Counted from the stretch's first letter, positions 1-9,093 are shown. The stretch: 64,000 nt of DNA from Melittangium boletus DSM 14713 (GCF_002305855.1 NZ_CP022163.1:5456292-5520291); one strand, 5' to 3'. Numbers and translations: made by a program. The notes: a model not told the origin generated them from the sequence alone.

Positions 1-91
1 AGGCTTCATCGCCCGTGTGGGCGCGCTGCTGGTGACGCTGACGCTGCTTCCGGAAGGACTCACGGTAGGGCGGCTCGCGAGAGCCCAATGA
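1..91 (+). CDS. C-terminal end of an unidentified protein (partial)
   Basis: An open frame enters from the left edge and reads 29 residues to a TGA at 89-91, ending in LTVGRLARAQ. The fragment is hydrophobic in its first half (residues like VGALLVTLTLL), so it could be the last membrane segment of an inner-membrane protein. There is too little sequence to assign a family. The next gene starts 18 bases after the stop on the same strand, so the two may be co-transcribed. Confidence 0.4.
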   Translation, partial: GFIARVGALLVTLTLLPEGLTVGRLARAQ

Positions 92-109
92 CACACAACG
101 GGAGGGGAC

Positions 110-436
110 ATGCCGAGGCAGACGCGATACCTGTTGACGGTGGATTCAGACACGGGCACGGCCGTGAAGTTGGAGCGATTGGGGGAGGCGGGAGAGCTGA
201 CCGAGGTGCCCCTGGGCATGTTGTCCGGCGTCTCGTCGGCACCTCCCCCGCACGGAGGCGTCATGGCGCCCTCGCCCCAGTCCTTGGTCATCAATATCTA
301 CATGGGGGGGCCCCAGCCCGTCGCGCAGCCCTCGTATTCGGTGCGCGAGCCTCCGGGCCCGGGCGCGCGCCCGATGGGTCCCGGTGGGCCGGGTGGCGCC
401 GGGAGCTCCAGTGGTGAGGGCGGCACCTCATCTTGA
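110..436 (+). CDS. small hypothetical protein, Pro/Gly-rich tail
   Basis: An open frame of 108 residues begins with ATG just after a purine-rich GGAGGGG. The first 30 or so residues (TRYLLTVDSDTGTAVKLERLG) look like two beta strands. From about residue 45 the protein is rich in Pro, Gly and Ser and probably disordered. No signal peptide or membrane segment is evident. I do not recognise the family. An overlapping frame beginning at 88 is rejected because it lacks a ribosome site and would overlap the end of the preceding gene. Confidence 0.55.
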   Translation: MPRQTRYLLTVDSDTGTAVKLERLGEAGELTEVPLGMLSGVSSAPPPHGGVMAPSPQSLVINIYMGGPQPVAQPSYSVREPPGPGARPMGPGGPGGAGSSSGEGGTSS

Positions 437-584
437 AGAGACGGACCGGCGGCCCTCCGGGCGGGTGACCGGGGGCCTCGCTCTCCCTCCTCTCCGGTTG
501 GCGAGGAGGCGAGGATCCCTGCGAGCCGGCCTTCGCCGTTTCATCTTCAACGGTGGGGGCCTGGTGCCTGCCGAGGAGGACCCA

Positions 585-977
585 ATGGGCCAGCGAATGG
601 ATGTTCAGGTCGGAATGGACGTGAAGAGCCGGGACGGACGCAAGCTGGGCAAGGTCATCGGTCTGGCGGATGACGCCTTCGTGGTGGAGCGGGGCCTGTT
701 CTTCGTCCGGGACTACCGGGTGCCCTTCCGCGCCGTGGAGACCATCGAGCGGGGAGACATCTATCTGTCGCTGAATCGCGAACAGCTCTCGCACGCCAGC
801 CTGAGCGAGGTCCTGGATGTCACCGACCGGCTCCTCCCCACGCCCGATGCGTTGTCCGAGGTGCGGATGGGCACTCCCATCTCCCAGGACGAGGCGGCGC
901 CCCTGGAGGACGACGTGCGCGAGGAGAGCGCTTCCCACCCGATCGGCTTCATGGCGGACCTCTCCTCGCGACATTGA
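585..977 (+). CDS. PRC-barrel/DUF2171-like protein
   Basis: A protein of 130 residues. The ATG at 585 is chosen because GAGGAGGA lies directly upstream at 573-580; the frame is open further upstream without a comparable ribosome site. Residues 7-60 (GMDVKSRDGRKLGKVIGLADDAFVVE) follow the pattern of PRC-barrel-type domains: a conserved turn DGxxLGKV followed by beta strands. Members occur as small cytoplasmic proteins or as domains of RNA-processing and photosynthetic proteins, so no specific role can be given. The C-terminal 50 residues are acidic and probably flexible. The stop codon abuts the stop of the convergent RND pump gene. Confidence 0.7.
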   Translation: MGQRMDVQVGMDVKSRDGRKLGKVIGLADDAFVVERGLFFVRDYRVPFRAVETIERGDIYLSLNREQLSHASLSEVLDVTDRLLPTPDALSEVRMGTPISQDEAAPLEDDVREESASHPIGFMADLSSRH

Positions 978-3900
978 TCAGCTCGCCCGGCGAAGCTCCT
1001 CGTCCGCGGGCGGTGGGCGCAGCAGGCGAGGAGGGAGCTTGCCGCGCAGCTTGTCCGTGTAGCGGGTGAAGAGCTGGTACATCACCGGCAGCAGCACCAG
1101 GGTCAACACGCAGGCGGAGATGGTGCCCGCGACGATGACCACGGCCAGGGGCTTCTGCGTCTCCGAGCCGATTCCCCGACTCATGCACGCGGGCACCAGG
1201 CCCAGGGCCGCCAGCGACGCGGTCATCAGCACCGGACGCAGCCGCTCGCGTGAGCCGTTGAGGATGGCCGACTCCATGGCCTCACCGGCCTCGCGCCGCT
1301 CGGCGATGGCGCTCATCACGAGCACCCCGTTGAGCGCCGCCTGTCCGATGAGGGCGATGAAGCCCACCGCCGCCGCCACCGACAAGGGCATGCCCGCGAG
1401 CGCCAGTCCGAACACGCCGCCCATGAGCGCGAAGGGCACGTTGAGCAGCGTGATGACGGCGCGGCTGAATGAGTTGAATGCCTTGAACAGCAGCAGCAGG
1501 GTGATGATGAGCGCCACCGGCACCACCATGAGCAGTCGGTTCATCGCGCGCTCCTTGCTCTCGAACTCTCCCCCCCATTCGATGCCCACGCCCGCGGGCA
1601 GCGGCACCTCGCTGGCCACCTTGGCGCGAGCCTCCTCCACGAACGAGCCCATGTCCCGCCCGCGCACGTTCATGCGGATGCCGATGTAGCGCCGGCCATT
1701 CTCGCGGTTGATGGACGCCCGGCCCTCGCCGTTGCCCACCCGCGCCAGGGCCTCCAGCGGCACCATGACGCCGCCGTCCACCGGCACGCGCATCTTGCGG
1801 ATCTTCTCCACGTCGTCGCGGCTGGAGGAGGGCAGACGGATGACCACGTCGAACTTGCGTTCGCCCTCCCAGAACTCGCTCACCGGCTGACCGCTGAGCG
1901 CCGTCTGCAACACGTGTTGGAAGTCCTCCATGTCCATGCCGTGGCGCGCGAGCGCCATGCGGTCCGGAGTCACCTGCACCTGGAGCACGGGCGCGCTCTT
2001 GACGAGGCCCAGGTCCGCCACGCCGTCCACGCGGGAAATGGTGCTCTTCACCTTCTCCGCCAGGGTCTGCAACGTCTCCAGGTCGTCGCCGAAGAGCTTC
2101 ACGGCGATCTGCCCCTGCTGGCCGGAGATGCTCTCGTTGACGTTGTCGCCAATGGGCTGGCTGAAGTTCACCTCCAGGCCGGGAATCCCGTCGATGGGCC
2201 GCTGGAGCCGGTCCATCACGTCATTGAGCGTGGGCGTCTCCTTGGGCCACTCGTGCGGGGGCCTGAGCTTGACGAAGAACTCCAGGTTGTTGGCGAGCTT
2301 CGCGTCCGTGCCGTCCTCGGGCCGTCCGAGCGCGGAGAGCACCTGCTCCACCTGCGGCGCCTGCTCGAGGATCTTCGTGATGCGCGGCACGAGCTTGCGG
2401 CCCTCGTTGAGGGAGATGTTCGAGGGCAGGCTGAACGTCATGTAGATGCTGCCCTCGTTGAGCGCGGGCAGGAACTCGCTGCCCAGCCGGGGCAGGGTGA
2501 TGCCGGCGGCCACGAGCCCCGCGGTCGCCAGTGCGAGCACCAGCGCGGGGCGCTTGAGGGAGAACTTGAGCACCGGGCCATAGGCGCGCTCGGCGAGCTT
2601 GAGCACGGGGCTCTCGCGGTGCTTCGCGCCCTTGCGGTAGGCGAACGACGCGAGCACCGGCACGAGCGTCACCGAGAACACGAGCGCTCCCACGAGCGCC
2701 GCCACCACCGTGTTGGCCATGGGGCTGAACATGCGCCCCTCCACCCGCTCCAACATGAAGATGGGCAGGTAGGCCGCGATGATGATGAGCATGGAGAAGA
2801 CCGTGGGGCGCACCACCTGGCTCGTGGCCTGGCGGATGCGCGCGTCCACGGAGGGCTCTTCTTGTCCCGAGCCGTGCCCATGGTCGAGCGCCAGCTTGAG
2901 CAGGATGCTCTCGATGATGACCACGCCTCCGTCCACGATGACGCCGAAGTCCACCGCGCCCAGCGACAGGAGGTTGGCCGACATGCCGCGCATCTTCAGG
3001 TAGATGAAGGACGTGAGCAGCGACAGGGGGATGAGCGTGCCCACCACCAGCGCCGCGCGCAGATCCAACAGGAAGATGAAGAGCACGAGCGTCACCACGA
3101 TGCCGCCTTCCAGCAGGTTGTGGCCCACCGTCTTGAGCGTGGTGTTCACCAGGTCCGTGCGATCATAGAAGGGGTTGATTCGCGCCCCCTCGGGTGCCAG
3201 CCGGTGGTTGATCTCCCCCACCGCGTCGCGCAGCCGCGAGAGCACGTCCGAGGGATTCTCCCCCCGGCGCATCAACACGATGCCCTCCACCGTGTCGTAG
3301 TCCCCGCCCCGGCTCACCACGCCCTGGCGCGGAGCCCAGCCGTCCGTCACCTCGGCCACGTCCTTGACGAACACGGGAGTGCCCTCGTGCGTGGCGACGC
3401 GCACATAGCGGATGTCGTCCAGGTTGGTGAACAGGCCCTTGCTGCGGATGACGAGCTGCTCCGCGCCGCGCTCCAGGATGCCGCCCGAGGCGTTCATGCT
3501 GCCGCCGCGCACGGCCTTCTCCAGGTCCTCGATCCGCAGGTCGAAGGCCGCCAGGCGCGCCGGGTCCGGCTGCACGTGGACCTCGCGCTGCAAGCCACCG
3601 ATGGACACCACGTCCGCCACGCCGTTGACGCGCAGCAACTGCGCGCGCACCACCCACTCCTGCAGCGTGCGCAGCTTCATCGGGTCGCCCTTGGCCCCCG
3701 TGAGCGTGTAGCGGTACACCTCGCCGATGGGCGTGGCGAAGGGCCCCAGCTCGGGGTTGATCCCCTCGGGTAGCTCCGCCTCGCGCAGCCGCTCGAGCAC
3801 CTGCGCGCGCGCCGCCAGCCCGTCCACCCCGTCATTGAAGGTGAGCGTGACGAAGGACAGGCCGAAGAGCGACAGGTTGCGCAGCCGGTTCATCCCCGGC

Positions 3901-4127
3901 GTGCCGTTGAGCGCGCGCTCCAGGGGCAGGCCAATCTGACGCTCCACCTCCTCGGAGGGCTGGCCCGGAAAGAGGGTGATGACCTGCACCTGGGTGTCCG
4001 TGGGGTCCGGAAAGGCCTCGATGGTGAGTCCCTTGAAGCTCACCCAGCCCCAGATGGCCACCAGCACGGTGAAGAACAGGACCGCGGCCCGGTTCTTCAG
4101 GGAGAAATCCACGATTTTGTCGAACAT
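978..4127 (-). CDS. czcA: heavy-metal efflux RND pump, CzcA/CusA family
   Basis: A 1049-residue inner-membrane proton/metal antiporter of the HME-RND class, the motor of a tripartite pump that exports divalent or monovalent metal ions across both membranes. The N-terminal FSLKNR and first membrane segment are typical, as is the pair of large periplasmic domains. The proton-relay motif in TM4 is intact at about 391-406 (AVDFGVIVDGGVVIIE; D393, D399, E406), the signature of CzcA-type pumps. The length matches the family. The gene follows the adaptor by 21 bases and is last in a three-gene operon. The metal (Zn/Co/Cd versus Cu/Ag) cannot be told from what is seen. Confidence 0.93.
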   Translation of the reverse strand: MFDKIVDFSLKNRAAVLFFTVLVAIWGWVSFKGLTIEAFPDPTDTQVQVITLFPGQPSEEVERQIGLPLERALNGTPGMNRLRNLSLFGLSFVTLTFNDGVDGLAARAQVLERLREAELPEGINPELGPFATPIGEVYRYTLTGAKGDPMKLRTLQEWVVRAQLLRVNGVADVVSIGGLQREVHVQPDPARLAAFDLRIEDLEKAVRGGSMNASGGILERGAEQLVIRSKGLFTNLDDIRYVRVATHEGTPVFVKDVAEVTDGWAPRQGVVSRGGDYDTVEGIVLMRRGENPSDVLSRLRDAVGEINHRLAPEGARINPFYDRTDLVNTTLKTVGHNLLEGGIVVTLVLFIFLLDLRAALVVGTLIPLSLLTSFIYLKMRGMSANLLSLGAVDFGVIVDGGVVIIESILLKLALDHGHGSGQEEPSVDARIRQATSQVVRPTVFSMLIIIAAYLPIFMLERVEGRMFSPMANTVVAALVGALVFSVTLVPVLASFAYRKGAKHRESPVLKLAERAYGPVLKFSLKRPALVLALATAGLVAAGITLPRLGSEFLPALNEGSIYMTFSLPSNISLNEGRKLVPRITKILEQAPQVEQVLSALGRPEDGTDAKLANNLEFFVKLRPPHEWPKETPTLNDVMDRLQRPIDGIPGLEVNFSQPIGDNVNESISGQQGQIAVKLFGDDLETLQTLAEKVKSTISRVDGVADLGLVKSAPVLQVQVTPDRMALARHGMDMEDFQHVLQTALSGQPVSEFWEGERKFDVVIRLPSSSRDDVEKIRKMRVPVDGGVMVPLEALARVGNGEGRASINRENGRRYIGIRMNVRGRDMGSFVEEARAKVASEVPLPAGVGIEWGGEFESKERAMNRLLMVVPVALIITLLLLFKAFNSFSRAVITLLNVPFALMGGVFGLALAGMPLSVAAAVGFIALIGQAALNGVLVMSAIAERREAGEAMESAILNGSRERLRPVLMTASLAALGLVPACMSRGIGSETQKPLAVVIVAGTISACVLTLVLLPVMYQLFTRYTDKLRGKLPPRLLRPPPADEELRRAS

Positions 4128-4148
4128 GTGTGCGTCTCCGGGCGGCCG

Positions 4149-5318
4149 CTAGTCAGCCAGTTCGATGGTGTTCTCCAGCAGCAGCGCGCCGCGGGAGACG
4201 TAGCGGCTGCCGGCATCCAGCCCCGCGATGAGGTCCACCGCGCCATCCCGGCGCCGGCCCACCGTCACCGGCACGCGCTCCAGGCGGCCCGCTTCCCGGG
4301 CCACGAACACCACCGAGTGCTCGCCATTGGTCACCACGGCGCTCGCGGGCACCCGCACCCGGATGTTGCCGCTGCTGGCCACGGGCGCCACCTCCACGAA
4401 GGCGTTGGGCCGCAGCGCCCGATCGGTGTTCATCACCCGCGCCCGCACCGACACCGTGCGCCGCAGTGGATCCACCACCTCCGACACGCGCTCGATCGTC
4501 CCCTGGCGCACCACCTTGCCGCCCTGCGTGCTGATGCTCACCGCCTGGCCCTCGCTCAGCGCCGCGGCGTCCGACTCCTGCACGTCCGCGAGCACCAGCA
4601 CCTCGTCCAGGTCGGAGATGCGCACGAGCGGCCGATCCCGCTCCGGCGTCACTTCCTGGCTGTCCACCACGTCCAGGTCCACCACCGTGCCCGAGCGCGG
4701 CGCCTTCACCCAGAAGAGGTTGTCGCCATCCACCGCCACGGACAGGCTCGCGCGCTTGGCCTGGGCGGCCTGGAGTCCGAGCCTCGCCTGCCGCAGCTCG
4801 GACTCGGCCGCCTGGAGATCCTTCTCCGGCGCGGCCTGCAACTGCACGAGCGCGCGGACGCGGTCCGCCACGCGCTGCTTGTCCGCCACCTCCGTCTCGG
4901 CGCTCTTGAGTTCGCGATCCAGGTCCGCGAAGGCCGCCGAGCGCACGGAGAAGAGCTTGTCCCCCGCCTTCACCCGATCCCCGATGCGCACGCGCAGCTC
5001 GTCCACGCGGCCCGTGAGCGGCGTGCCCACGCTCGCCGTGCGACGCAGGTCCAGGTCCACGCGGCCCGGCGCCGGCAGCGGCACGAGCGCCGGGGCCTCG
5101 GCGGCCACGGCCAGCTCGATGTACTGCCACTGCGGGCCATCCGGCGCGAGCTGCACGCTGTCGCCCTTCACCAGGGGCGCGGTGATGGAGGGCGGCTCGG
5201 CCTCGGCGGAGGTGGAGCAGCCGAGCATCATGCCCAGGGTGACGACGGCGCCCAGGCCCAGGCTGGCGGTGGTGAACCAACGGGAAAGACGGGAGGAGAG
5301 GGAGGGGGTTGGATTCAT
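4149..5318 (-). CDS. czcB: RND efflux periplasmic adaptor lipoprotein, CzcB/CusB family
   Basis: A 389-residue membrane-fusion protein linking the RND pump to the outer-membrane channel. It starts with a basic n-region, a hydrophobic stretch and a lipobox MMLGC (Cys at about 34), so it should be lipid-anchored. A lipoyl-like half-motif (VGTPLTGRVDELRVRIGDRV) is followed by a coiled-coil hairpin rich in Ala, Glu and Gln (about 130-195). The second lipoyl half (VKAPRSGTVVDLDV) and beta-barrel segments come next. No His-rich metal-binding extension is present. It lies between the channel and pump genes with short gaps of 38 and 21 bases, consistent with one transcript. Confidence 0.92.
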   Translation of the reverse strand: MNPTPSLSSRLSRWFTTASLGLGAVVTLGMMLGCSTSAEAEPPSITAPLVKGDSVQLAPDGPQWQYIELAVAAEAPALVPLPAPGRVDLDLRRTASVGTPLTGRVDELRVRIGDRVKAGDKLFSVRSAAFADLDRELKSAETEVADKQRVADRVRALVQLQAAPEKDLQAAESELRQARLGLQAAQAKRASLSVAVDGDNLFWVKAPRSGTVVDLDVVDSQEVTPERDRPLVRISDLDEVLVLADVQESDAAALSEGQAVSISTQGGKVVRQGTIERVSEVVDPLRRTVSVRARVMNTDRALRPNAFVEVAPVASSGNIRVRVPASAVVTNGEHSVVFVAREAGRLERVPVTVGRRRDGAVDLIAGLDAGSRYVSRGALLLENTIELAD

Positions 5319-5356
5319 GGAAGGGCGTTCCGGGAGGGGAAGGGAAGAGCGGAGGG

Positions 5357-6703
5357 TCAGAAGTGCGCGCGCAGCTCGGCGGGGGCCTGGGGGCCGGTGG
5401 CATGGGCCCGGTCGAGCGCCACCGAGAGGCGGAAGGCGTTGAGGTCGAGCTCCGCGGCGTCGAGGAGGAGCTGGCCATAGGTGCGGCGCGCGAAGAGCAG
5501 GTCCTGCAGCGAGGCGCCTCCCGCCTTCACCGCGGCGTCCAGCCGCTCCACCAGCGTGGAGGCGAGGGGCAGGTTCTGCTGGCGCACCCGCTGGCGCCGG
5601 CGCTCGAGCGCGTCGCGCTGGGCGGTGAGTGCCCGCAGGTCACGCTGGGCCTGGGCGGTGAGTTGCTGCCGCGTGCGCTCGGCGGCCTCGGCCTGGGCGC
5701 TCGCGAGGCGCGCGGATGCCTGGCCGTGATCGAAGACCGGCAGGGGAAAGGACATCCCCACGAAGAGGGAGTCGAGCTGGTTGCCCGACTCGGTGAAGCG
5801 GTCATGGACATACCCGGCGCGGAACGTGGGGTCCGGCACCCAGCCGCGCCGCGCGAGCGTGAGGTCCGCCTGGGCGCTCTGGCGCTGGGCCTGGAGCGCA
5901 CGCAGGTCGGGCCGCTGCTGGACGTCTCCGGGCTCGGAGGCTGGACGCGCCAGGCGCCGGGTGAGGAAGGCGGCCGCCGTCTCCCGGTGGTCGAAGGGCA
6001 CGCACGCGAGGCCCGCCACGCGCGAGCACTCCAGCAGGGCCTCGGTCAGATGGCTGTGCTCCTCGGCGAGCTGCCCCTGCAACTGGGCCTCCTCGAGCAC
6101 CGCCCGGTCCACGTCCAGGCCCGCGGTGTCGCCGCGCTGCTGACGGATGCGCTGCAACTCGGTGAGCCGGGCCGCGTCGGTGGTCAGCCGCTCCAGCTCG
6201 TCCAGGCGCACCTGCGCGGTGGCCACCGCCGCCACGCGCTCCAGCAAGTCATAGGTGCGCTCGCGCAACTCCGACTGCACGTCGAGCGCGGTGGACGCGA
6301 GCGCGGCGCGCGCGGATTGTTGCCGGGGGCCCCGCTTGCCCAGCTCCACGAGCTGCGAGATGCCCGCCTGGTAATTGGGCACGTCTCGCAGGCGGTGGAG
6401 CCCCGGCGGGTTGGTGGGGCCGAGCGGCAGCGTGTTCCAGGAGAGATCCAACTCGGGGTTGGGCAGCAGCCGGGTGCGCGTCAGGTCCGCCTGGGCCGAG
6501 TCCACGCGGGAGCGCGCCTGGGTGAACTCGGTGGAGCGCTCCCACAGCAACTGGGCGAGTCCGTCCTCGTCGGGCAGGGAGTCCAGGGAGAGCGAGTCAC
6601 GGGTAGCGGCGGCCGATGGAGCAACGGCGGCCGTGGACCCGGCGGAGGCGGTGGAGGCCCCGAGGAGCAGACAGGAGAGGAACAGGGACGGAACGCGGCG
6701 CAA
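5357..6703 (-). CDS. czcC: TolC/CzcC-family outer-membrane efflux channel
   Basis: The outer-membrane channel of the tripartite metal pump, first gene of the operon. The TTG at 6703 is preferred: GGGAG lies about 8 bases upstream and it gives a standard signal peptide (RRVPSLFLSCLLLGASTASA). The frame stays open to another TTG at 6802, but that adds 33 polar residues before the signal peptide and has no ribosome site. The mature protein shows the two-fold repeat of long alpha-helical hairpins typical of OEP proteins, for example LPNPELDLSWNTLP near the first strand and FPLPVFDHGQ in the second repeat. It has 448 residues. Confidence 0.88.
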   Translation of the reverse strand: MRRVPSLFLSCLLLGASTASAGSTAAVAPSAAATRDSLSLDSLPDEDGLAQLLWERSTEFTQARSRVDSAQADLTRTRLLPNPELDLSWNTLPLGPTNPPGLHRLRDVPNYQAGISQLVELGKRGPRQQSARAALASTALDVQSELRERTYDLLERVAAVATAQVRLDELERLTTDAARLTELQRIRQQRGDTAGLDVDRAVLEEAQLQGQLAEEHSHLTEALLECSRVAGLACVPFDHRETAAAFLTRRLARPASEPGDVQQRPDLRALQAQRQSAQADLTLARRGWVPDPTFRAGYVHDRFTESGNQLDSLFVGMSFPLPVFDHGQASARLASAQAEAAERTRQQLTAQAQRDLRALTAQRDALERRRQRVRQQNLPLASTLVERLDAAVKAGGASLQDLLFARRTYGQLLLDAAELDLNAFRLSVALDRAHATGPQAPAELRAHF

Positions 6704-6839
6704 GGACAGGGCTCCCAGTGGGTTCTGGGCTGTCCCTGGGCAACATCCGTGCCCATTCGCTTCCAAATGATTCCGAGGGGTTGGCCTCGCCCCCCACTTC
6801 AAGGAACTTGCAGACGCGGGGCGGACTTCAAGATCCTTG

Positions 6840-6859
6840 CATTGAAGAATCCTTCAATG
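6840..6859. promoter_or_regulatory. inverted repeat in the leader of toxin A
   Basis: A perfect 8-base inverted repeat CATTGAAG/CTTCAATG is separated by a 4-base loop. It lies between the divergent tolC-like gene and toxin gene A, 22 bases before the preferred GTG start at 6881. No equivalent is seen in front of toxin B. It could be an operator, or a leader hairpin if transcription starts upstream. It also contains an ATG at 6857 in frame with the toxin. Confidence 0.4.
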
Positions 6860-6880
6860 GCTGTCCGGAAGAGGTGCGGT

Positions 6881-8461
6881 GTGTCCACGCAGGGTGTGCG
6901 ACGAAGCTCGGAGTGCGGCGTGTGGGTGCTGCTGGTGCTGGTGCTGCACGCGGCGTGTGTCACGGGAGTACCGCGCACGACTCCGGGCCAGAGAGGACGG
7001 CAAGAGGCGCCGAGGGTCACGTACGACGTGGACGTGATGGAGGCGGGGAGGGTGGAGCCGAAACCGGTGGCGGTGTCCCCGGCGGAGTTTCAGCGGGCGG
7101 TGAGGGTGCTGGCGAGAGAGGTGCGGTGGAAGGGCACTCCGCGAGAGGCGGCGCGAGCGCTGCTGGAGGTGGCGGAAGAGGCGAGAGAAGCCGAGCGCGT
7201 GAGGATGGAGGGGGAGTGGAGGGCGGAGGGAGCGAGAGGCCAGGTGTACTCGTTGGTGCCGGTGAGCCAGACGGGGCCGGTGCCGCTCACGCCGGAGGCG
7301 GAGGAGGCGCTGAGGGCGAGGTACGTGGGGTGGTGCGAGAAGAGAGGAGGCGGGGATTGCCTGGGCCTGTTGGAGGACGGGCCGTACCTGGGGATGGAGG
7401 ACAGGAGGACGTGGGCGCTGGCGCTGGCGATGGGCCCGGTGCTGGACGAGACACGCGAGGCGCTGGCGCACGAGGTGTTGGATGTGAGGGGCGTGGTGGC
7501 GCTGGTGGTGTGGACGGTGTCGCTCTACTGCATGGCGTGGGTGGTGCCCGAGCCGACGGTGAAGGCAGTGGCCGCGAGCCTGACGGTAATGTTGGTGGCG
7601 TGGTTGGGGTTGGACACGGTGTGGGGGTTGATGGAGGGGTGGATGAGGCTGGCCACCCGAGCGCACGAGGCGAGCACCTTCGGGGAGTTGAGGGAGGCGG
7701 GCGAGGAGTACGCGAAGGTATTGGGAGGGAGCGCGGCGCGGGTGCTGGTGTTGGCGGTGGGGGCGCTGATGGGGCACACGGTGGGCCAGGTGGCGGCGAG
7801 GGTGAAGGCGCTGCCGGGATTCACGTCGGCGGGGGCGAGGTGGGAGGCGCAGCGGGGCGGGGCCGAGGTGATGGGGCGAGTGGACGTCAGCGCGCGGGAC
7901 GCGCTGGTGGCGGCGGTGGAGACGGTGGAGTGGGTGGCGGCGACGCCAGGCGGAGCGCTGGCGGTGGTGCAGTTGAAGAAGGGAGGGGGCTCGGCGGGAG
8001 GTGGCCGAGGCACGGGGACGGTGCTACGGCACCGGGGAGGCAACCGGCAGATGGTGCTGGGCAACGGGCAGCGCTGGCACTTGCCGAGAGGAAAGTCGGA
8101 GGGAGACATCCCGGCCGAGGATGTGGTGGGGGATGAGCTCCAGAAGGCGGTGACGGAAGCGGCGAGGAAGTGGACGCCCAACGAACTCACCCTCAATGAG
8201 CAACGCGCCATCGAGAAGGCGCTGAGAGAAGGTGAGTACTGGCTGGCGCGCCTATTGGAGCGGGAGGCTCGGGGCCGCTTTGTGGAGACGGAGGTGGGGA
8301 AGCGGTTCAAGCATCTCTACGACTTCAACCGGAACAAGGGAGTTGATGTGATTGACCCCGCGACGGGCCGAAAATACGAGATTCTTTCCGGGACGGAGTC
8401 GAACCTGGCACGGCATGGCAGACGCATGGCGGGCGAGTTCTTCCGGATGCTCACCTTTTGA
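6881..8461 (+). CDS. SitA-like polymorphic toxin lipoprotein, copy A
   Basis: A 526-residue protein resembling the myxobacterial SitA5/SitA6 class of polymorphic toxins. These are lipoproteins passed between kin by TraA/TraB outer-membrane exchange and neutralised by a downstream SitI. The GTG at 6881 is chosen because GGAAGAGG sits 6 bases upstream and leaves a short n-region. An in-frame ATG at 6857 lacks a ribosome site. The signal segment WVLLVLVLHAAC gives Cys at about 26. Around 200-300 lie hydrophobic helices with the family-typical AHEASTFGELREAGE. The last 60 residues (VDVIDPATGRKYEIL, then HGRRMAGEFFRM) form the toxin tip. A nuclease activity is conceivable from the Asp...Glu pattern but unproven. 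Everything up to the codon at 8268 is identical to copy B. Confidence 0.75.
   Translation: MSTQGVRRSSECGVWVLLVLVLHAACVTGVPRTTPGQRGRQEAPRVTYDVDVMEAGRVEPKPVAVSPAEFQRAVRVLAREVRWKGTPREAARALLEVAEEAREAERVRMEGEWRAEGARGQVYSLVPVSQTGPVPLTPEAEEALRARYVGWCEKRGGGDCLGLLEDGPYLGMEDRRTWALALAMGPVLDETREALAHEVLDVRGVVALVVWTVSLYCMAWVVPEPTVKAVAASLTVMLVAWLGLDTVWGLMEGWMRLATRAHEASTFGELREAGEEYAKVLGGSAARVLVLAVGALMGHTVGQVAARVKALPGFTSAGARWEAQRGGAEVMGRVDVSARDALVAAVETVEWVAATPGGALAVVQLKKGGGSAGGGRGTGTVLRHRGGNRQMVLGNGQRWHLPRGKSEGDIPAEDVVGDELQKAVTEAARKWTPNELTLNEQRAIEKALREGEYWLARLLEREARGRFVETEVGKRFKHLYDFNRNKGVDVIDPATGRKYEILSGTESNLARHGRRMAGEFFRMLTF
6906..8268 (+). repeat. long direct repeat, toxin body (copy A of 12095-13457)
   Basis: About 1.36 kb with no difference visible from 12095-13457 (constant offset 5189). 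It covers the signal peptide through the end of the delivery region of the toxin. Identity starts abruptly at GCTCGGAGTGCGG and stops at the first base of a changed codon (T8269 versus C13458). Confidence 0.9.
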
Positions 8462-8469
8462 GGGGGCGG

Positions 8470-9093
8470 ATGCTCTTCACCAAGGTCTTCTATGAGGACA
8501 AGGAAATCGAGAACGAGAGACTGGAGCTGACCGACAAGGGGTCGCTCTATTTTCTCGGCTCCAACCTGACGTTGCGGAATTGCACAATCGTTTTGAAGGT
8601 GCCGGCTCGGAACTTCTTCATCGACGGAGTTCGCTTCATCGATTGCACCTTCGATGTGAAGCAGGAGTTGAAGAACTTCCAGCAATGGGTGCATGGCTCT
8701 CTCAAGGGTTGCCGCTTCACAGGTCGTTTGTCGGGAAATTCCTTCGGGCACTGGCCCCACTACGCGGACGGTTGGGAGCACGGCGCCATCGAGGACTGTG
8801 ACTTCTCCGAGGCGCGTCTGAATGGCTGCCGCTTCATGGGGTGCGATCCGAGCACCCTGCGCCTGCCCGGCTGGCCCCATTTCACTGTGTTGGATCCGGT
8901 CCACCGGGCGCCTGAACTGCTCCGCGTTCCCTGGCCGGGCCGACATGGAGACGTCACCGTGGGTGTGCTCAACAAGCAGCCTCCGGGCACCGCGGCCGTG
9001 ACGATGTTCGCCCCTATCATCGCCAAGGAGGACGAGTCCACCGAGGAGGAGATCCGGGCTCACATCGAGCGCTTCGACTTCATCCGTTTCTGA
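8470..9093 (+). CDS. pentapeptide-repeat-like immunity protein, copy A
   Basis: A 207-residue protein starting 8 bases after the toxin stop, the usual position of a SitI-type immunity gene. An ATG at 8470 with AGGGGG close upstream is used; the frame also opens with a TTG overlapping the toxin stop. The sequence has A(D/N)LXX-like beta-helix repeats (NCTIVLKV, FIDCTFDV, LKGCRFTG, IEDCDFSE, LNGCRFMG), so it probably folds as a short right-handed beta helix that caps its toxin. Residues from GWEHGAIEDCDF to the end match copy B residue for residue, whereas the first 100 residues are clearly different. It has no signal peptide, as expected for a cytoplasmic antidote. Confidence 0.7.
   Translation: MLFTKVFYEDKEIENERLELTDKGSLYFLGSNLTLRNCTIVLKVPARNFFIDGVRFIDCTFDVKQELKNFQQWVHGSLKGCRFTGRLSGNSFGHWPHYADGWEHGAIEDCDFSEARLNGCRFMGCDPSTLRLPGWPHFTVLDPVHRAPELLRVPWPGRHGDVTVGVLNKQPPGTAAVTMFAPIIAKEDESTEEEIRAHIERFDFIRF

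Noticed and set aside
5309..6880. Long plus-strand open frame continuous with toxin A, opposite the outer-membrane channel gene
   Set aside because: It is the antisense reading of the channel gene in GC-rich DNA, with no signal or family similarity. The toxin's own ribosome site and signal peptide begin at 6881.
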